A DNA stretch of 64,000 bases from JANNSX01 sp041397825 (GCA_041397825.1 JAWKVX010000006.1:453258-517257), one strand, 5' to 3'; shown: positions 34,029-43,812, counted from the stretch's first letter. The notes: generated by a model not told the origin, from the letters alone. Made by a program: numbers and translations.

Positions 34029-35447
34029 ATGACCATTGAGCAGGATGTCAACGCCGAACCGCTGTCGAGACGCCAGGCCATCATCGCCGATGTGCTGGCG
34101 CGCCTTCGACACGCGCTTGCTCCGGATGGCGAGCGGGGCCGGGCCCAACGCGCGGCCCTGACAGCGTTCGCCATTCGCGTGCTGAGCGCCGGCATCGCCT
34201 ATCTGACCCAGGTGGTGCTCGCCCGCTGGATGGGCAGCTATGAGTACGGCATCTTCGTTTTCGTCTGGGTGTGGGTGCTGATCCTCGGAGGATTGTCTTC
34301 GCTCGGCATCAACATCGCCGTCATCCGCTTCGTGCCCGAATACAAGGAACGGAACGAGCCGGATCTGCTCCGCGGCATCCTGCTCGGCAGCCGGCTCCTG
34401 ACCGTCCTCGTCTCGACCTCGGTCGCGCTCACTGGCCTGCTGGGGCTCAAGATCTTCGCCGCCAGTCTCGACAACCACTATGTGCTGCCGCTCTATCTTG
34501 CCCTGTTCTGTCTGCCGCTCTACACGCTGACCGACATGCAGGACGGCATCGGCCGTGGTCATTCTTGGTTCCAGCTGGCGCTGCTGCCGCCCTATGTCAT
34601 TCGGCCGCTGCTCATCCTACTCGCGATGGTCGCGGCGCATGAGCTCGACCTGCCCATGGTGGCGTCAACGGCGGCTGGCTGTGCGATCTTCGCGACGTGG
34701 GCGACGGGTCTGCTGCAGCTGGCACTGGTCCAGAGGCGTCTCGCGGTCGAGCCTGGACCGGGTTCGTATGCCTTCGAGACTAGGACCTGGCTTGTGACGG
34801 CGCTGCCAATCTTCATGATCTCCGGCTTCGAGCTTCTGATCCAGAACACCGATGTCCTGGTGCTGACCTCGTTCGAGTCGGCCGACACCGTCGGCATCTA
34901 CTATGCGGCGCTGAAGACGATCGGGCTCATCTCGTTCGTGCATTACGCTGTCGGCAGCGCGTTAGCGAGCCGGCTGTCCACGCTCAATACGCGGGGAGAT
35001 CGCCAAGGGCTCGAGTCGTTCGTTCGCGATGCCGCCAACTGGACCTTCTGGCCCTCACTCGGCGCGGCCGTGCTTCTGCTCCTGGCAGGGCCGGCGCTGC
35101 TCAGCCTGTTCGGCCCCGGCTTCGAGAGCGGCTATCCGGTGATGTTCCTGATGGTCGTCGGCTATCTGATCCGGGCGAGCGTCGGTCCGGCCGAGTTCGT
35201 GCTGCGGATGCTCGGCGAGCAGACGAGCTGCGCCGTCGTGTTCGGGGTAAGCGCCGTCTTCAATTTGATGGCGAATTTGCTGCTCGTGCCGCAGTTGGGG
35301 CTGATTGGCGCGGCGATCTCGTCGTCGGCCACGCTGCTCGGAGCCTCGATCGCATTTTATGTCATCGCCAAGCGCCGTCTCGGTCTCGACATTGCCGTGT
35401 GGAGCGGCATGCTCGGACGGCGCGGTCGTCAGTCCGATCGCTCATAA
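34029..35447 (+). CDS. Polysaccharide flippase (MVF/Wzx-like)
   Basis: The product is 472 residues with about 12-14 hydrophobic helices, typical of lipid-linked oligosaccharide flippases. Helix 1 begins after a charged 45-residue N-terminus at FAIRVLSAGIAYLTQVVLAR. The motif RWMGSYEYGIFVFVWVWVLI is characteristic of the family. It would move lipid-linked glycans across the inner membrane. No glycosyltransferase cluster is nearby, so the glycan is unknown. Its last 6 bp overlap the tail of the convergent lipoprotein gene. Confidence 0.88.
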   Translation: MTIEQDVNAEPLSRRQAIIADVLARLRHALAPDGERGRAQRAALTAFAIRVLSAGIAYLTQVVLARWMGSYEYGIFVFVWVWVLILGGLSSLGINIAVIRFVPEYKERNEPDLLRGILLGSRLLTVLVSTSVALTGLLGLKIFAASLDNHYVLPLYLALFCLPLYTLTDMQDGIGRGHSWFQLALLPPYVIRPLLILLAMVAAHELDLPMVASTAAGCAIFATWATGLLQLALVQRRLAVEPGPGSYAFETRTWLVTALPIFMISGFELLIQNTDVLVLTSFESADTVGIYYAALKTIGLISFVHYAVGSALASRLSTLNTRGDRQGLESFVRDAANWTFWPSLGAAVLLLLAGPALLSLFGPGFESGYPVMFLMVVGYLIRASVGPAEFVLRMLGEQTSCAVVFGVSAVFNLMANLLLVPQLGLIGAAISSSATLLGASIAFYVIAKRRLGLDIAVWSGMLGRRGRQSDRS

Positions 35448-36128
35448 CGGTGCGCCGACGACCAGCGTCCAGAACGTCTTGAACTCGGTCTTGGTATCCT
35501 GCACGAGGGCGATGCCCATGTGCTCGGCGTCGGCCAGGAGCAGGTTCTTGTTGTGCGCTTCGCTGGCTTTCCAGCCCTTCAGGACCTCGGCCAGCGTTAC
35601 CTGACCAGTGCCGACATTTTCAGCCGCCAGACGGGCCTTGTAGCCGGCGGCGGCCACCCGATCCCAAGGGCTCGACCCGTTGCTGCCATAGTGCGAGATG
35701 CGATCGTGCTTGGCGAGATCCCGCGAGTGCGTCTTGGCGGCGGCGACCAAGAGCGGATCGAGCTTCAGCGGCTTCAGTCCGTTCTCGCCGCGGTAGTCGT
35801 TGATGAGGGTCAGCGCGTCGTTCGGATTGAGCTTGGCCTTCGAGTAGTCTCGGTCGGCGAGGGCACCGGCGGGTGCCGATGCGGTGCTGTCGACAGCCAC
35901 CTCGGTCTCTGTGGCCGCATTCCGCGCCGCGCGCTCCTGGGCACGCCGCTTCAGCGTCGACGGCGAAACGATGTCGCCGCCGGCCGAGGCCGCGAGCGAC
36001 ATGCCGCCCACGGCGTCGAGGCCGTAGTCCGTCTCGTCAGCCGCGAAACCGGTGGGAATCGGCAAGTTTGCGACGCTGCAGCCCGATAAGGCGACCGCCA
36101 GAAGAACCGAGATGAAGATGCAACGCAT
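35442..36128 (-). CDS. CAP-domain lipoprotein
   Basis: The product is 228 residues. A lipoprotein signal (MRCIFISVLLAVALSGC) ends in the lipobox LSGC. A linker rich in Ala and Ser precedes the CAP/SCP domain, about residues 100-228. This domain contains LTLINDYRGENGLKPLKLDP, HSRDLAKHDRISHYG, AAENVGTG and the C-terminal WTLVVGAPL. Conserved His and Glu of the CAP cleft are present. The function of bacterial CAP proteins is mostly unknown. ATG 36128 gives the signal peptide. A 10-bp palindrome, CGCACGTGCG, lies at 36147-36156, 19 bp upstream. Confidence 0.87.
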   Translation of the reverse strand: MRCIFISVLLAVALSGCSVANLPIPTGFAADETDYGLDAVGGMSLAASAGGDIVSPSTLKRRAQERAARNAATETEVAVDSTASAPAGALADRDYSKAKLNPNDALTLINDYRGENGLKPLKLDPLLVAAAKTHSRDLAKHDRISHYGSNGSSPWDRVAAAGYKARLAAENVGTGQVTLAEVLKGWKASEAHNKNLLLADAEHMGIALVQDTKTEFKTFWTLVVGAPL

Positions 36129-36542
36129 CACAGTCTCCGGATGCAACGCACGTGCGCAACTCCAGCGCACGAAGCCCGAAGTCGTTAACTATCCCCGCCA
36201 GGGTAAATTTGGAGTTACGGCACCGCCTCTCCCTGCCCGGCAGAACCGCATTTTCCCCTGGGAAGCGACACTATTTCCCGTCCGCGTCGGAAAGTGGGAG
36301 CGAATGGGGCAAATGCAGGGCGAGCGCGGTCCTGCCAGGTTGTATGCGACACCCATCGGGGACTTGGCGACACAATCGGTCATAGAGTTCACGGTCGCGA
36401 GGTCTAGCCCCTTGGCCCGATGCCTGGCTTCCGGCAAGCTCCAGCCTGTCCACACCTGATTCGTCGGTGCCCAGTACCCGGCCGGCAGAGTAGCCGCGCC
36501 CCGGAACAGGCACTGATTCACTGTGTGACGGGGGGAGGGGGA
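36129..36542. other. Intergenic region between the CAP lipoprotein and the wHTH/ATPase unit
   Basis: This 414-bp gap separates divergent genes and should hold both promoters. CGCACGTGCG (36147-36156) is a perfect palindrome. Purine-rich GGGGGGAGGGGG (36531-36541) precedes ATG 36543 and serves as its ribosome-binding site. No gene is seen inside. Confidence 0.5.
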
Positions 36543-37586
36543 ATGACGGTTGGCGCCGAGCTTCGGCCATCGATTGCCGAGGTCGTGCTGCTCAGACTGT
36601 TCGCGGCCGGAGCGGAGGGCGTGACGCGTTCGGCGTTGTCGCGCGATCTCTACGCTCTCGTCGCCCATCGGCTTTCTCCGGCCGAATGGCGGGCCGATCT
36701 CGACCAACTGGTGACCGAGGCGATCACCGCCGGGGATATCGCCACCGAGGGAAAGCGGTTACTGTTGACCGAGGACGGCGGCATCGCGTGCGAGCGTTTC
36801 TATGGCGGCCGGCTGCCCAAGGTGTCGGGCTGGGCCGATCTCAAGAACACGGTGCTCGTTGCCAAGGCGCTCGGAGTCGAGAAACGCCCCAAACGGCAGC
36901 TGAAGCGGCTGAACAACGCCCCGGGCCTTCGCCTGTCGATCCTCGAACGTAGCTTCAAGCTTCGCTTCAAAGGCGCGCCGAGCTTGGCCAAGGCGCGGAC
37001 CCAGCTGGCCCGTGAGGCGACGCGGCGCCGTCCGGCGCTCGCTTCGGCCGTGAATGGCTCGGTACCGCGCAAGGACGAGAGTGAGCGGCAGCTTGCAGCG
37101 GGTCTCTTGACACGCGCCCGGCCGGCGAGCTCGGATGGCGAGCTAGTGAGCTTGCTCGCTGCCGAGCAGGTGGGCGCCATCCAGACCGACGTTTCGGCGC
37201 TGAGATTGGCGCTGCTCCGGCGCTACGTCGCCGGCCAGGCGCGAAGCCGCACCGTCAAGGCCCCGTCCGCCCAGGAGATCCTGGGCTATGACGTGGCCCG
37301 CTTTGCCGCCGAGATCCTGAAGATTGCGCGCTCCGAGGCGCGCGGCGTGCCCGGCTCGCGGAAGGCCTATATCGCTGACGTCTGGAAGCGTCTCACTCCA
37401 GCGGGTGCGCCGTCGCCCGACAGCCATGCTCAATTCAAGACCCTACTCGTCGAGGCCCATCGCCTGGGGCTTCTCTCGCTCACCAACGCCGACCTACGTG
37501 ACAAGGCCAATATGCAGCACGTGCAGGATTCCGCCGTCACATACCAGAACACGGTCTGGCACCTGATCAGAGTCGAGGACATATAG
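36543..37586 (+). CDS. Winged-helix-like partner of the dual ATPase, hypothetical
   Basis: The product is 347 residues. The first 80 residues look like a winged helix: EVVLLRLFAAGAEGVTRSAL ... followed by a wing-like KRLLLTEDGG. The middle (about 90-200) is basic with RxKR patches. The C-terminal 110 residues form another helical, wHTH-like region (DVARFAAEILKIARSEARGV ... VTYQNTVWHLIRVEDI). No catalytic motif is seen. Its stop is 3 bp before the start of the 1124-aa ATPase, so the two are almost surely co-expressed. A DNA-binding or regulatory subunit is my inference. Confidence 0.65.
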   Translation: MTVGAELRPSIAEVVLLRLFAAGAEGVTRSALSRDLYALVAHRLSPAEWRADLDQLVTEAITAGDIATEGKRLLLTEDGGIACERFYGGRLPKVSGWADLKNTVLVAKALGVEKRPKRQLKRLNNAPGLRLSILERSFKLRFKGAPSLAKARTQLAREATRRRPALASAVNGSVPRKDESERQLAAGLLTRARPASSDGELVSLLAAEQVGAIQTDVSALRLALLRRYVAGQARSRTVKAPSAQEILGYDVARFAAEILKIARSEARGVPGSRKAYIADVWKRLTPAGAPSPDSHAQFKTLLVEAHRLGLLSLTNADLRDKANMQHVQDSAVTYQNTVWHLIRVEDI

Positions 37587-37589
37587 AAC

Positions 37590-40500
37590 ATGTTGCCGGA
37601 GCCGTTGCAGACCATTGCCCACGAGCGCCTTCTCGACGTGTTCGAGCATTCGATCACGTGGGAGGACGATGTCTGGAAAGCCGATCCTCTTGACGTGCCG
37701 GAGGTGCATGCGCAGGCCCGGCGGAAGTTCGAGGATCTGCTCGCGTCGATGGCGCAAGGACGCTCGCCCGCGCACAATCGAATCCTGCTGTTCCACGGCC
37801 ATTCGGGTGCCGGCAAGACCCACCTGATCCGGGCGCTCAGAAGCGGCGCGCATGCCGCCCACCGCGGCTATTTCGGCTATGCGCAGATGACGCCGGACGT
37901 CAACAACTACGCCGAGTATTTCCTGCGCCGTCTCGTCAACTCTCTCGAGAAGCCCTACGACCCGCGCAATCCGGTCGAGACCGGTCTGATGCGGCTGTCC
38001 AATCATCTCGTCAGCCGGGCCGGCGTCCTGGCGCCGGGCGCCCGCGAGCTGCTGAAGGAATCAGCCGTCGACAGCGACAAGCTCTCCCATCTCGTCGCCC
38101 GTCTCGCCGACGAGATCGTCGCCGCACCGAAATTTGCCGGCCAGGATCTCGACATCAACATCGTCCGCGCGCTGCTCTACCTGCAGCGCAATGACCCGCG
38201 CATCGATCAACGCGTCCGGCAATATCTCTACGGGCGGCCCGTGAACGAGGTCGGCCAGCCGCTCGTCGGTGCGCTCGAGGCGCTCGAGGGCGAGGATCGG
38301 CCGTTCGAGATCATCGAATGCCTGGGCCGGTTGATGAAAGCCGTCGACGACGCGACCCTGGTGTTCTGCATCGACCAAGTCGAGGACCTGCGGTTCTTCG
38401 ACAATCCGGAAGAGCGCTTCCAGAAGGCGATCCGCGATCTCATCCAGATCGCCAACCGCGTCACGAGCTCGATCGTCATCATCTCCTGTCTCGACGACTT
38501 CTACGCGGCGACCCGCGAGTACCTGCCGCAGTCCTTCATCGACCGCATCGAGAAGGCCGGGCCTATTCTGCTAAGCGAGGTCCGCACCGAGGACGAGGCG
38601 CGCGAGATCGTCTTGAAGCGCATGCAGGCGGCCTTCGACACCGAGGGCCTGAGCGATCAGCTGCCGGCCTTCGTCGAGATGGTCGAAGCAGGTTTCATGC
38701 GCGAGCTGGCCGGCCTGTCCACACGGAGACTGCTCGAGCATGCCCAGAAGCGCTGGAAGCAGCTGCTGGGCGAGGAGATCGAGGACGAGGTGATAGCCCC
38801 GGTCAAGGTGGCAGCAGTCGAGACCGCCGATCCGGCCTTCGCGATCAAGACGCAGTGGGACCGCCACATCCACGACTCGACGGTCGAGATTCCGTCCGAG
38901 GAGAATGAGCTGATCGATATTCTGACGGCGGCCTTGCGCATCGCCGCCGAGGAGCTCCGCGACGAGGTCGCGGTCGATATTGCGCCGGTCAACGGCATCG
39001 AGGAGGTTGCCGCCGCCGACCTCACGGTGCGGCAGACCGGCACCGAGCCTTATGTGACACGCATGTTCCTGTGCAATCGCTCGAACCAGGGCGGCGGACT
39101 GAAGCGGCAGCTGGAGCGCGTTCTGTCGGCCGGTACGGGGCGTGCGCCGGTGCTGATCCGCGCCAGCGACTTTCCGCCGAACGCCAACAAGAGCGCGACG
39201 GCGCAGCTCGTCCGCAAGTTCACCAACAGTGGTGGCCGGCGCTCCGTCATTCCAACCTACGAATGGGAGCGGATGCTCAATGTCATCGGCTTCTACGGGC
39301 ACCATCGCAACGAGCCCGGCTTCGAAGGCTGGCTGACCCAGGCACAGCCCTTGAGCAGTCTGCCGTCATTGCGCGAGCTCCTGAGGCTGACCACGCAGAG
39401 TGCCGTGAGCCACGACGAGGACGAAGCGGACGACGGGCCGGACGACTGGTCCTCCAACGACAATACACCGTTGCCCGAGGTTGCGGCCGGGCCTGCCTAC
39501 GCGACCATCGATCCAGGTGACGACGGCGACGAGATCGTCATTCCGCTCGGGCCGCCGATCGACGACAGCATCGATCTGACGGCCATTCCCGAGGCGTTGC
39601 CCGAGCCGATGCCGGTGCGTTCGGAAGAGGTCGCGCCGGGCAGCGACATCGACGCCGAGGCCGATTGGAGCCGATTCTCGATCGGCGGCACACTCGATCA
39701 GTCCGCATCGCCGGTCGTGCTGTCAAAGCAGATCCTCCGCCGCCATGCCGCCATGCTCGGTGGCTCGGGGTCGGGCAAGACGACTCTGGCGCTGACCGTC
39801 ATCGAGCAGCTGCTGCTCCGCGGCACGCCGGTGGTCTTGATCGACCGCAAGGGCGACCTCTGCAGCTACGCCAATCCCGATGTCTGGGCCCCGGTTGCCG
39901 GCGAGAGCTTCGAGCGGCGCATGATGCGTGAGCAACTCGCCCAGCATACCGACGTTGCCGTCTACACGCCGGGACGCACCTCCGGTCGGCCGATCAACAT
40001 CACGCTCCTGCCGAACGGCATTGCGGAGCTGCCGAGCCACGAGCAGCAGCTGCTCGCCAACGTCTCGGCGGCAGCCATCGGCGAGATGCTGCACCTGAAG
40101 CATTCGGCGACGCATCAGCGCCAGAGCGGCATTCTCTCGGTCGCGCTCAAGGTCCTGGGCTCGAAGAGCCGCAGCGAGGTTCGCCTCTCGGACCTGATCC
40201 GCCTGCTCGAGGACGACGACGAGGAGCTGGTCGAGCTGACGAGCCGTATGGACCCGTCTGGCAAGTCGCGCCGCGATCTGATGGCCCAGCTCGACAGCCT
40301 CCTGCATCGCAACGCGGCGCTGTTCGACGGCCATGGCGAAAGTCTTCGGATGGAGAGCCTGCTCGGGCTCGGCCAATTCTCGAAGCCCGGCCGCACGCGC
40401 CTATCGATCATCTACACCGGCTTCCTCGGCGACAACGAGAACGTACTCTTCTGGGTGTCGCAGTTCCTTTCCGAGGCGCTGCGCTTCTGCCAGCGCAATC

Positions 40501-40964
40501 CGAGCGAGAAGCTGCAGGCCGTCATCATGTTCGACGAGGCCGATCTCTACATCCCGGCGCAGTCGAAGCCGGCCACCAAGGAGCCGCTTGAAAGCCTCCT
40601 GAAGCGCGCCCGCTCGGCCGGTGTCGGTGTTATGCTGGCGACGCAAAGCCCGGGCGACCTCGACTACCGCTCACGCGATCAGATCACCTCCTGGTTCATC
40701 GGTCGTGTCCGCGAGGATACGGCCCTGAAGAAGCTCCGCGCGGCCTTCGCCAGCGAGAGCGGGCTCGATCCGGCGCGCGTGCTTCCCAACCAGACGGTCG
40801 GTGAGTTCCACCTGATCCAGGAGGGCAATGTGCGCGCCATGCGCTCGCGCCGCTCGATGATCTCGGCAGTGCAGGTGCCCTTCGACCGCATCGAGCGGCT
40901 GGCACGCGAGACCCGCAAGGTCGAGGCGCAGCAGCTCAGGCTCGATCTGGGCGACCGCGGATAG
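37590..40964 (+). CDS. AAA+ plus HerA/FtsK-like dual ATPase
   Basis: The product is 1124 residues. The N-terminal AAA+/STAND-like ATPase has Walker A GHSGAGKT (70-77) and Walker B LVFCIDQVED (about 256-265), with a sensor-like SIVIISCLDDF. A middle region (about 440-600) includes APVLIRASDFPPNANKSATA and SGGRRSVIPTYEWERML. A long acidic linker follows. The C-terminal HerA/FtsK-like ATPase has Walker A GGSGSGKTT (about 724-732), VVLIDRKGDL, Walker B VIMFDEADLYIP (about 978) and MLATQSPGDLDY. HerA-type motors translocate DNA. Two motors in one chain plus a wHTH-like partner suggest DNA processing, segregation or phage defence. No nuclease motif is certain. Confidence 0.75.
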   Translation: MLPEPLQTIAHERLLDVFEHSITWEDDVWKADPLDVPEVHAQARRKFEDLLASMAQGRSPAHNRILLFHGHSGAGKTHLIRALRSGAHAAHRGYFGYAQMTPDVNNYAEYFLRRLVNSLEKPYDPRNPVETGLMRLSNHLVSRAGVLAPGARELLKESAVDSDKLSHLVARLADEIVAAPKFAGQDLDINIVRALLYLQRNDPRIDQRVRQYLYGRPVNEVGQPLVGALEALEGEDRPFEIIECLGRLMKAVDDATLVFCIDQVEDLRFFDNPEERFQKAIRDLIQIANRVTSSIVIISCLDDFYAATREYLPQSFIDRIEKAGPILLSEVRTEDEAREIVLKRMQAAFDTEGLSDQLPAFVEMVEAGFMRELAGLSTRRLLEHAQKRWKQLLGEEIEDEVIAPVKVAAVETADPAFAIKTQWDRHIHDSTVEIPSEENELIDILTAALRIAAEELRDEVAVDIAPVNGIEEVAAADLTVRQTGTEPYVTRMFLCNRSNQGGGLKRQLERVLSAGTGRAPVLIRASDFPPNANKSATAQLVRKFTNSGGRRSVIPTYEWERMLNVIGFYGHHRNEPGFEGWLTQAQPLSSLPSLRELLRLTTQSAVSHDEDEADDGPDDWSSNDNTPLPEVAAGPAYATIDPGDDGDEIVIPLGPPIDDSIDLTAIPEALPEPMPVRSEEVAPGSDIDAEADWSRFSIGGTLDQSASPVVLSKQILRRHAAMLGGSGSGKTTLALTVIEQLLLRGTPVVLIDRKGDLCSYANPDVWAPVAGESFERRMMREQLAQHTDVAVYTPGRTSGRPINITLLPNGIAELPSHEQQLLANVSAAAIGEMLHLKHSATHQRQSGILSVALKVLGSKSRSEVRLSDLIRLLEDDDEELVELTSRMDPSGKSRRDLMAQLDSLLHRNAALFDGHGESLRMESLLGLGQFSKPGRTRLSIIYTGFLGDNENVLFWVSQFLSEALRFCQRNPSEKLQAVIMFDEADLYIPAQSKPATKEPLESLLKRARSAGVGVMLATQSPGDLDYRSRDQITSWFIGRVREDTALKKLRAAFASESGLDPARVLPNQTVGEFHLIQEGNVRAMRSRRSMISAVQVPFDRIERLARETRKVEAQQLRLDLGDRG

Positions 40965-41029
40965 GTGGCAACCGCGACAACCGCGGCCGCTCGGCGGCGG
41001 CGCGATTCCACCGATGGGGGGCCTATCGC

Positions 41030-42289
41030 CTATGATGCCGCGGGGGCAGTGTAGGCGCGATAGCCACGCTGGATGCCGATCTGATCGGCGATGAACTTGG
41101 CGTCGTGCCAAACGCCCCAGAGGAAGGTGGAGCCCCGCCGCGACAGCCATGGAAGACCGAGGAAGTAGACACCCGGCTCCGTCGAGACGCCGCGCCGGTG
41201 CTTGGGCTTGCCGCTCTCGTCGAGCGCGCCGACTTTGAGCCAGCCGTAATCGACCGAGAAACCCGTCGCCCAGATGATCGTTGTGACACCTGCCTTGGCG
41301 AGGTCGAGCTTCAGGATCGGGTGGGTCACCGCCTCGGGCATCGGTCCGATCTTGTGCGCCTCGGGCTCCGGAGGAAGGTCGAGACCGTTGCGGGCGACAT
41401 AGGCATCGGCCGCCTCGAGCAGCGACAGGTAGCTCCGGTCGCCCCGGGCGATGTTCGCCTCGAGATCGGGTGCGAAGTGCATGACGCCGTTCGCGTAGGA
41501 CTCCGCCCGGCCGAGCAGCGTCATGCCGGCGGCGGCGAGGTTGCGGAAGTCGACGGTGCGACCGCCATAGGCCCCGCTCACTGCGATCGTGACATGCTGC
41601 GCGTCTGCCTCGGCGGCTTCTGCATCCCACATGCCGAGAACGCCGAGCCACCAGACGAAGTCCCGCTGCCGATAGCTCCGGGGTGGCCGGTCGTGCGGGC
41701 CGATCGCGAGATAGACACGCCGTCCCGCGCGATTGAGCTCGTCGGCGATCTGCGTTCCCGACGACCCCGCCCCGACCACCAGCACCGCGCCCTCGGCGAG
41801 CTGGGCCGGATTGCGGTAGGCCGCAGAATGGATCTGCATGAGGCCCGGCCGCGCGGGGACCACCGTCGGCACGATTGGGATTTGGAAGGGACCTGTCGCC
41901 GCCACCACGAAGTCGGCCTCGATCGCGCCGGCCGACGTCTCGGCCCGGAAGCCGGGGCGGCCCGAGAGCCGCTCGACGGATGTCACTTCGACGCCCGTGC
42001 GGACCGGAGCCCCGAACTTTTCCGCATAGGCGACGAGATAGTCGGCGATCATCTCCTTGGGCGCGAAAGCGTCCGGTGCGATCTCCGAGAAGGTCATGCC
42101 CGGGAAGCGATCGTGCCAGGCGGGGCCGTTAGCGACGAGCGAGTCCCATCGCTCGGAGCGCCAGCGCTCGGCGATGCGATGCCGCTCGACGACGAGATGG
42201 GGCACGCCGGCCCTACTCAGATGCTCGCTCAGCGCCAGGCCGGCCTGGCCGCCGCCGACGATCAGCACTTCGGTCTTTTCGATGGACAT
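41030..42289 (-). CDS. Flavin-containing monooxygenase-like oxidoreductase
   Basis: The product is 419 residues. The N-terminal FAD motif is VLIVGGGQAGLALSEHL and the second, NADPH-binding motif is VLVVGAGSSGTQIADEL. FxGxxxHxxxY-like region: FQIPIVPTVVPARPGLMQIH followed by SAAYRNP. ATWATGF-like IIWATGFSVDYGW lies near the end. It probably oxidises a small nucleophile with NADPH and O2; the substrate is unknown. ATG 42289 has GAGG 8 nt upstream; a start 10 residues earlier is possible. It is divergent from the MFS gene. Confidence 0.88.
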   Translation of the reverse strand: MSIEKTEVLIVGGGQAGLALSEHLSRAGVPHLVVERHRIAERWRSERWDSLVANGPAWHDRFPGMTFSEIAPDAFAPKEMIADYLVAYAEKFGAPVRTGVEVTSVERLSGRPGFRAETSAGAIEADFVVAATGPFQIPIVPTVVPARPGLMQIHSAAYRNPAQLAEGAVLVVGAGSSGTQIADELNRAGRRVYLAIGPHDRPPRSYRQRDFVWWLGVLGMWDAEAAEADAQHVTIAVSGAYGGRTVDFRNLAAAGMTLLGRAESYANGVMHFAPDLEANIARGDRSYLSLLEAADAYVARNGLDLPPEPEAHKIGPMPEAVTHPILKLDLAKAGVTTIIWATGFSVDYGWLKVGALDESGKPKHRRGVSTEPGVYFLGLPWLSRRGSTFLWGVWHDAKFIADQIGIQRGYRAYTAPAAS

Positions 42290-42352
42290 TTCGCGGGCCT
42301 CTACCGGTTTTGCGGGCATGGAGGGGGTCTGTGGCGAACCTAGTCGAAGCAT

Positions 42353-42576
42353 TGATTCAAAAAAACTATGATTTCATCAAGCACTGATTCGCATTTCACG
42401 ATTCAAGCTTCACGCCACCAAATCGCGGTCCTTGTTGCTCCGGCGCTGCATGGGAGCTCGCCGGTCGAGGGTCCTTGCCTCCGGTAGCCCGTGGCGGCCA
42501 TGATGTTCGAACACGCGAAATCGCAATCGGTCCTGAAGGTGTGGCGCATCGAGCCTCCCTGGCCGGGAAGGTGGTC
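42353..42576. promoter_or_regulatory. Divergent promoter region with GANTC sites
   Basis: The part 42351-42405 is strikingly AT-rich for this window. It contains GATTC at 42354, 42386 and 42400, each a GANTC site for the alphaproteobacterial methylase CcrM. GATTTC at 42370 is a near copy. The repeated GATTCA-like words could instead be operator half-sites. Confidence 0.4.
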
Positions 42577-43812
42577 ATGGGCTCGTGGCAGACAACGAAC
42601 CGCTCAAGCCTCGAAAGAGCGCCGAGCACGGCCGAATCGGTGACGCTGATGGCGCTGCTGATATCGCTCGTCGCGCTCTCGATCGACGCGATGCTGCCGG
42701 CCCTTCCTCAACTCGGCGCCGATCTCGGTGCCAGACATCCGGGCGACACGCCCTTGGTGTTGTCTGCGCTGTTTCTCGGCCTGTCCCTGGGACAGCTGAT
42801 CGCGGGCCCTGTCTCGGACAGCATCGGGCGGCGTGGCGTCGTACTCTCGGGGCTCGCGGTTTACCTGGTCGGGTCGGCGATTTGTGCGCTGTCCGGGGAC
42901 TTCAATACGCTGCTGCTCGGCCGTCTCATCCAAGGTCTGGGCGTTGCCGGTCCACGTGTGGTGACGGTGGCGATCGTTCGCGACCGCTACGCCGGGGACG
43001 CCATGGCCCGCATCATGAGCTTCATCATGTCGGTCTTCATCCTGGTGCCGGTCGTGGCGCCGGCTCTGGGCCAGATCATTGCAGATTGGGCGGGCTGGCG
43101 GGCGATATTCTGGGGCTTCCTCCTGCTCGGCGCACTCGCCGGCCTGTGGTTCACCTTCCGCCAGCCGGAGACGCTCACCGTCGAGCGTCGCACCCCGTTC
43201 ACACTGACCCGGATCTGGACTGGCATACGCGAGACATTGCGGCATCCCGACGTGATCGGCTACATCGCCGCCGCCGGCTGCGTCTTCGGCGCGCTGGTCG
43301 GCTACCTTGCCAGTGCTCAGCCGATCTTTGCCGATCAGTACGAGCTCGGGGAGCAGTTCCCGATCTACTTCGCCGTTCTGGCATTGGCGATCGGCGCCGC
43401 CTCCATCCTCAATGCGCGGCTGGTTATGACGCTCGGCATGCGTCGGCTGATGCGTCTGGCACTCATGGCCTTCTCACTCATGTCGCTCGCCGCGACAGGC
43501 CTCGCGCTGGCCACGGGTGGCCATCCGCCGCTCTGGGCGCTGATGACCTATCTGATGGCCGGCTTCTTCACCCAGGGCATTCTGTTCGGCAATCTCAACG
43601 CGGCCGCGATGGAGCCGCTCGGTCACATCGCCGGCCTCGGCTCGGCCGTCTACGGAGCGGCGACGACACTGATCTCGCTGACACTCGGCGCTGTCATCGG
43701 CCGTGCCTATGATGGCACCGTGCTGCCGCTTGTCCTCGCCTTCACCGGACTGGGCCTCGCCGCGCTCGTCATCGTCCTCGCCGTCGAGCGCCGTGGCGGC
43801 CGCGACGATTGA
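42577..43812 (+). CDS. MFS multidrug efflux transporter, Bcr/CflA type
   Basis: The product is 411 residues with 12 hydrophobic helices. The family signature is clear: SIDAMLPALPQLGADLG in helix 1, then LIAGPVSDSIGRRGVVLSGL (motif A) and the GRLIQGLGVAGPRVVTVAIV segment with RDRYAGDAMAR. It exports drugs or small metabolites by proton antiport. The ATG at 42577 gives a normal N-terminus; the frame is open 34 codons earlier without membrane character. The hydrolase gene at 43874 follows after about 60 bp and may be cotranscribed. Confidence 0.88.
   Translation: MGSWQTTNRSSLERAPSTAESVTLMALLISLVALSIDAMLPALPQLGADLGARHPGDTPLVLSALFLGLSLGQLIAGPVSDSIGRRGVVLSGLAVYLVGSAICALSGDFNTLLLGRLIQGLGVAGPRVVTVAIVRDRYAGDAMARIMSFIMSVFILVPVVAPALGQIIADWAGWRAIFWGFLLLGALAGLWFTFRQPETLTVERRTPFTLTRIWTGIRETLRHPDVIGYIAAAGCVFGALVGYLASAQPIFADQYELGEQFPIYFAVLALAIGAASILNARLVMTLGMRRLMRLALMAFSLMSLAATGLALATGGHPPLWALMTYLMAGFFTQGILFGNLNAAAMEPLGHIAGLGSAVYGAATTLISLTLGAVIGRAYDGTVLPLVLAFTGLGLAALVIVLAVERRGGRDD

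Noticed and set aside
36543..40964. BREX or another named defence system
   Set aside because: The large ATPase is not a convincing BrxC/PglY, and no methylase, PglZ or other expected partners are adjacent.
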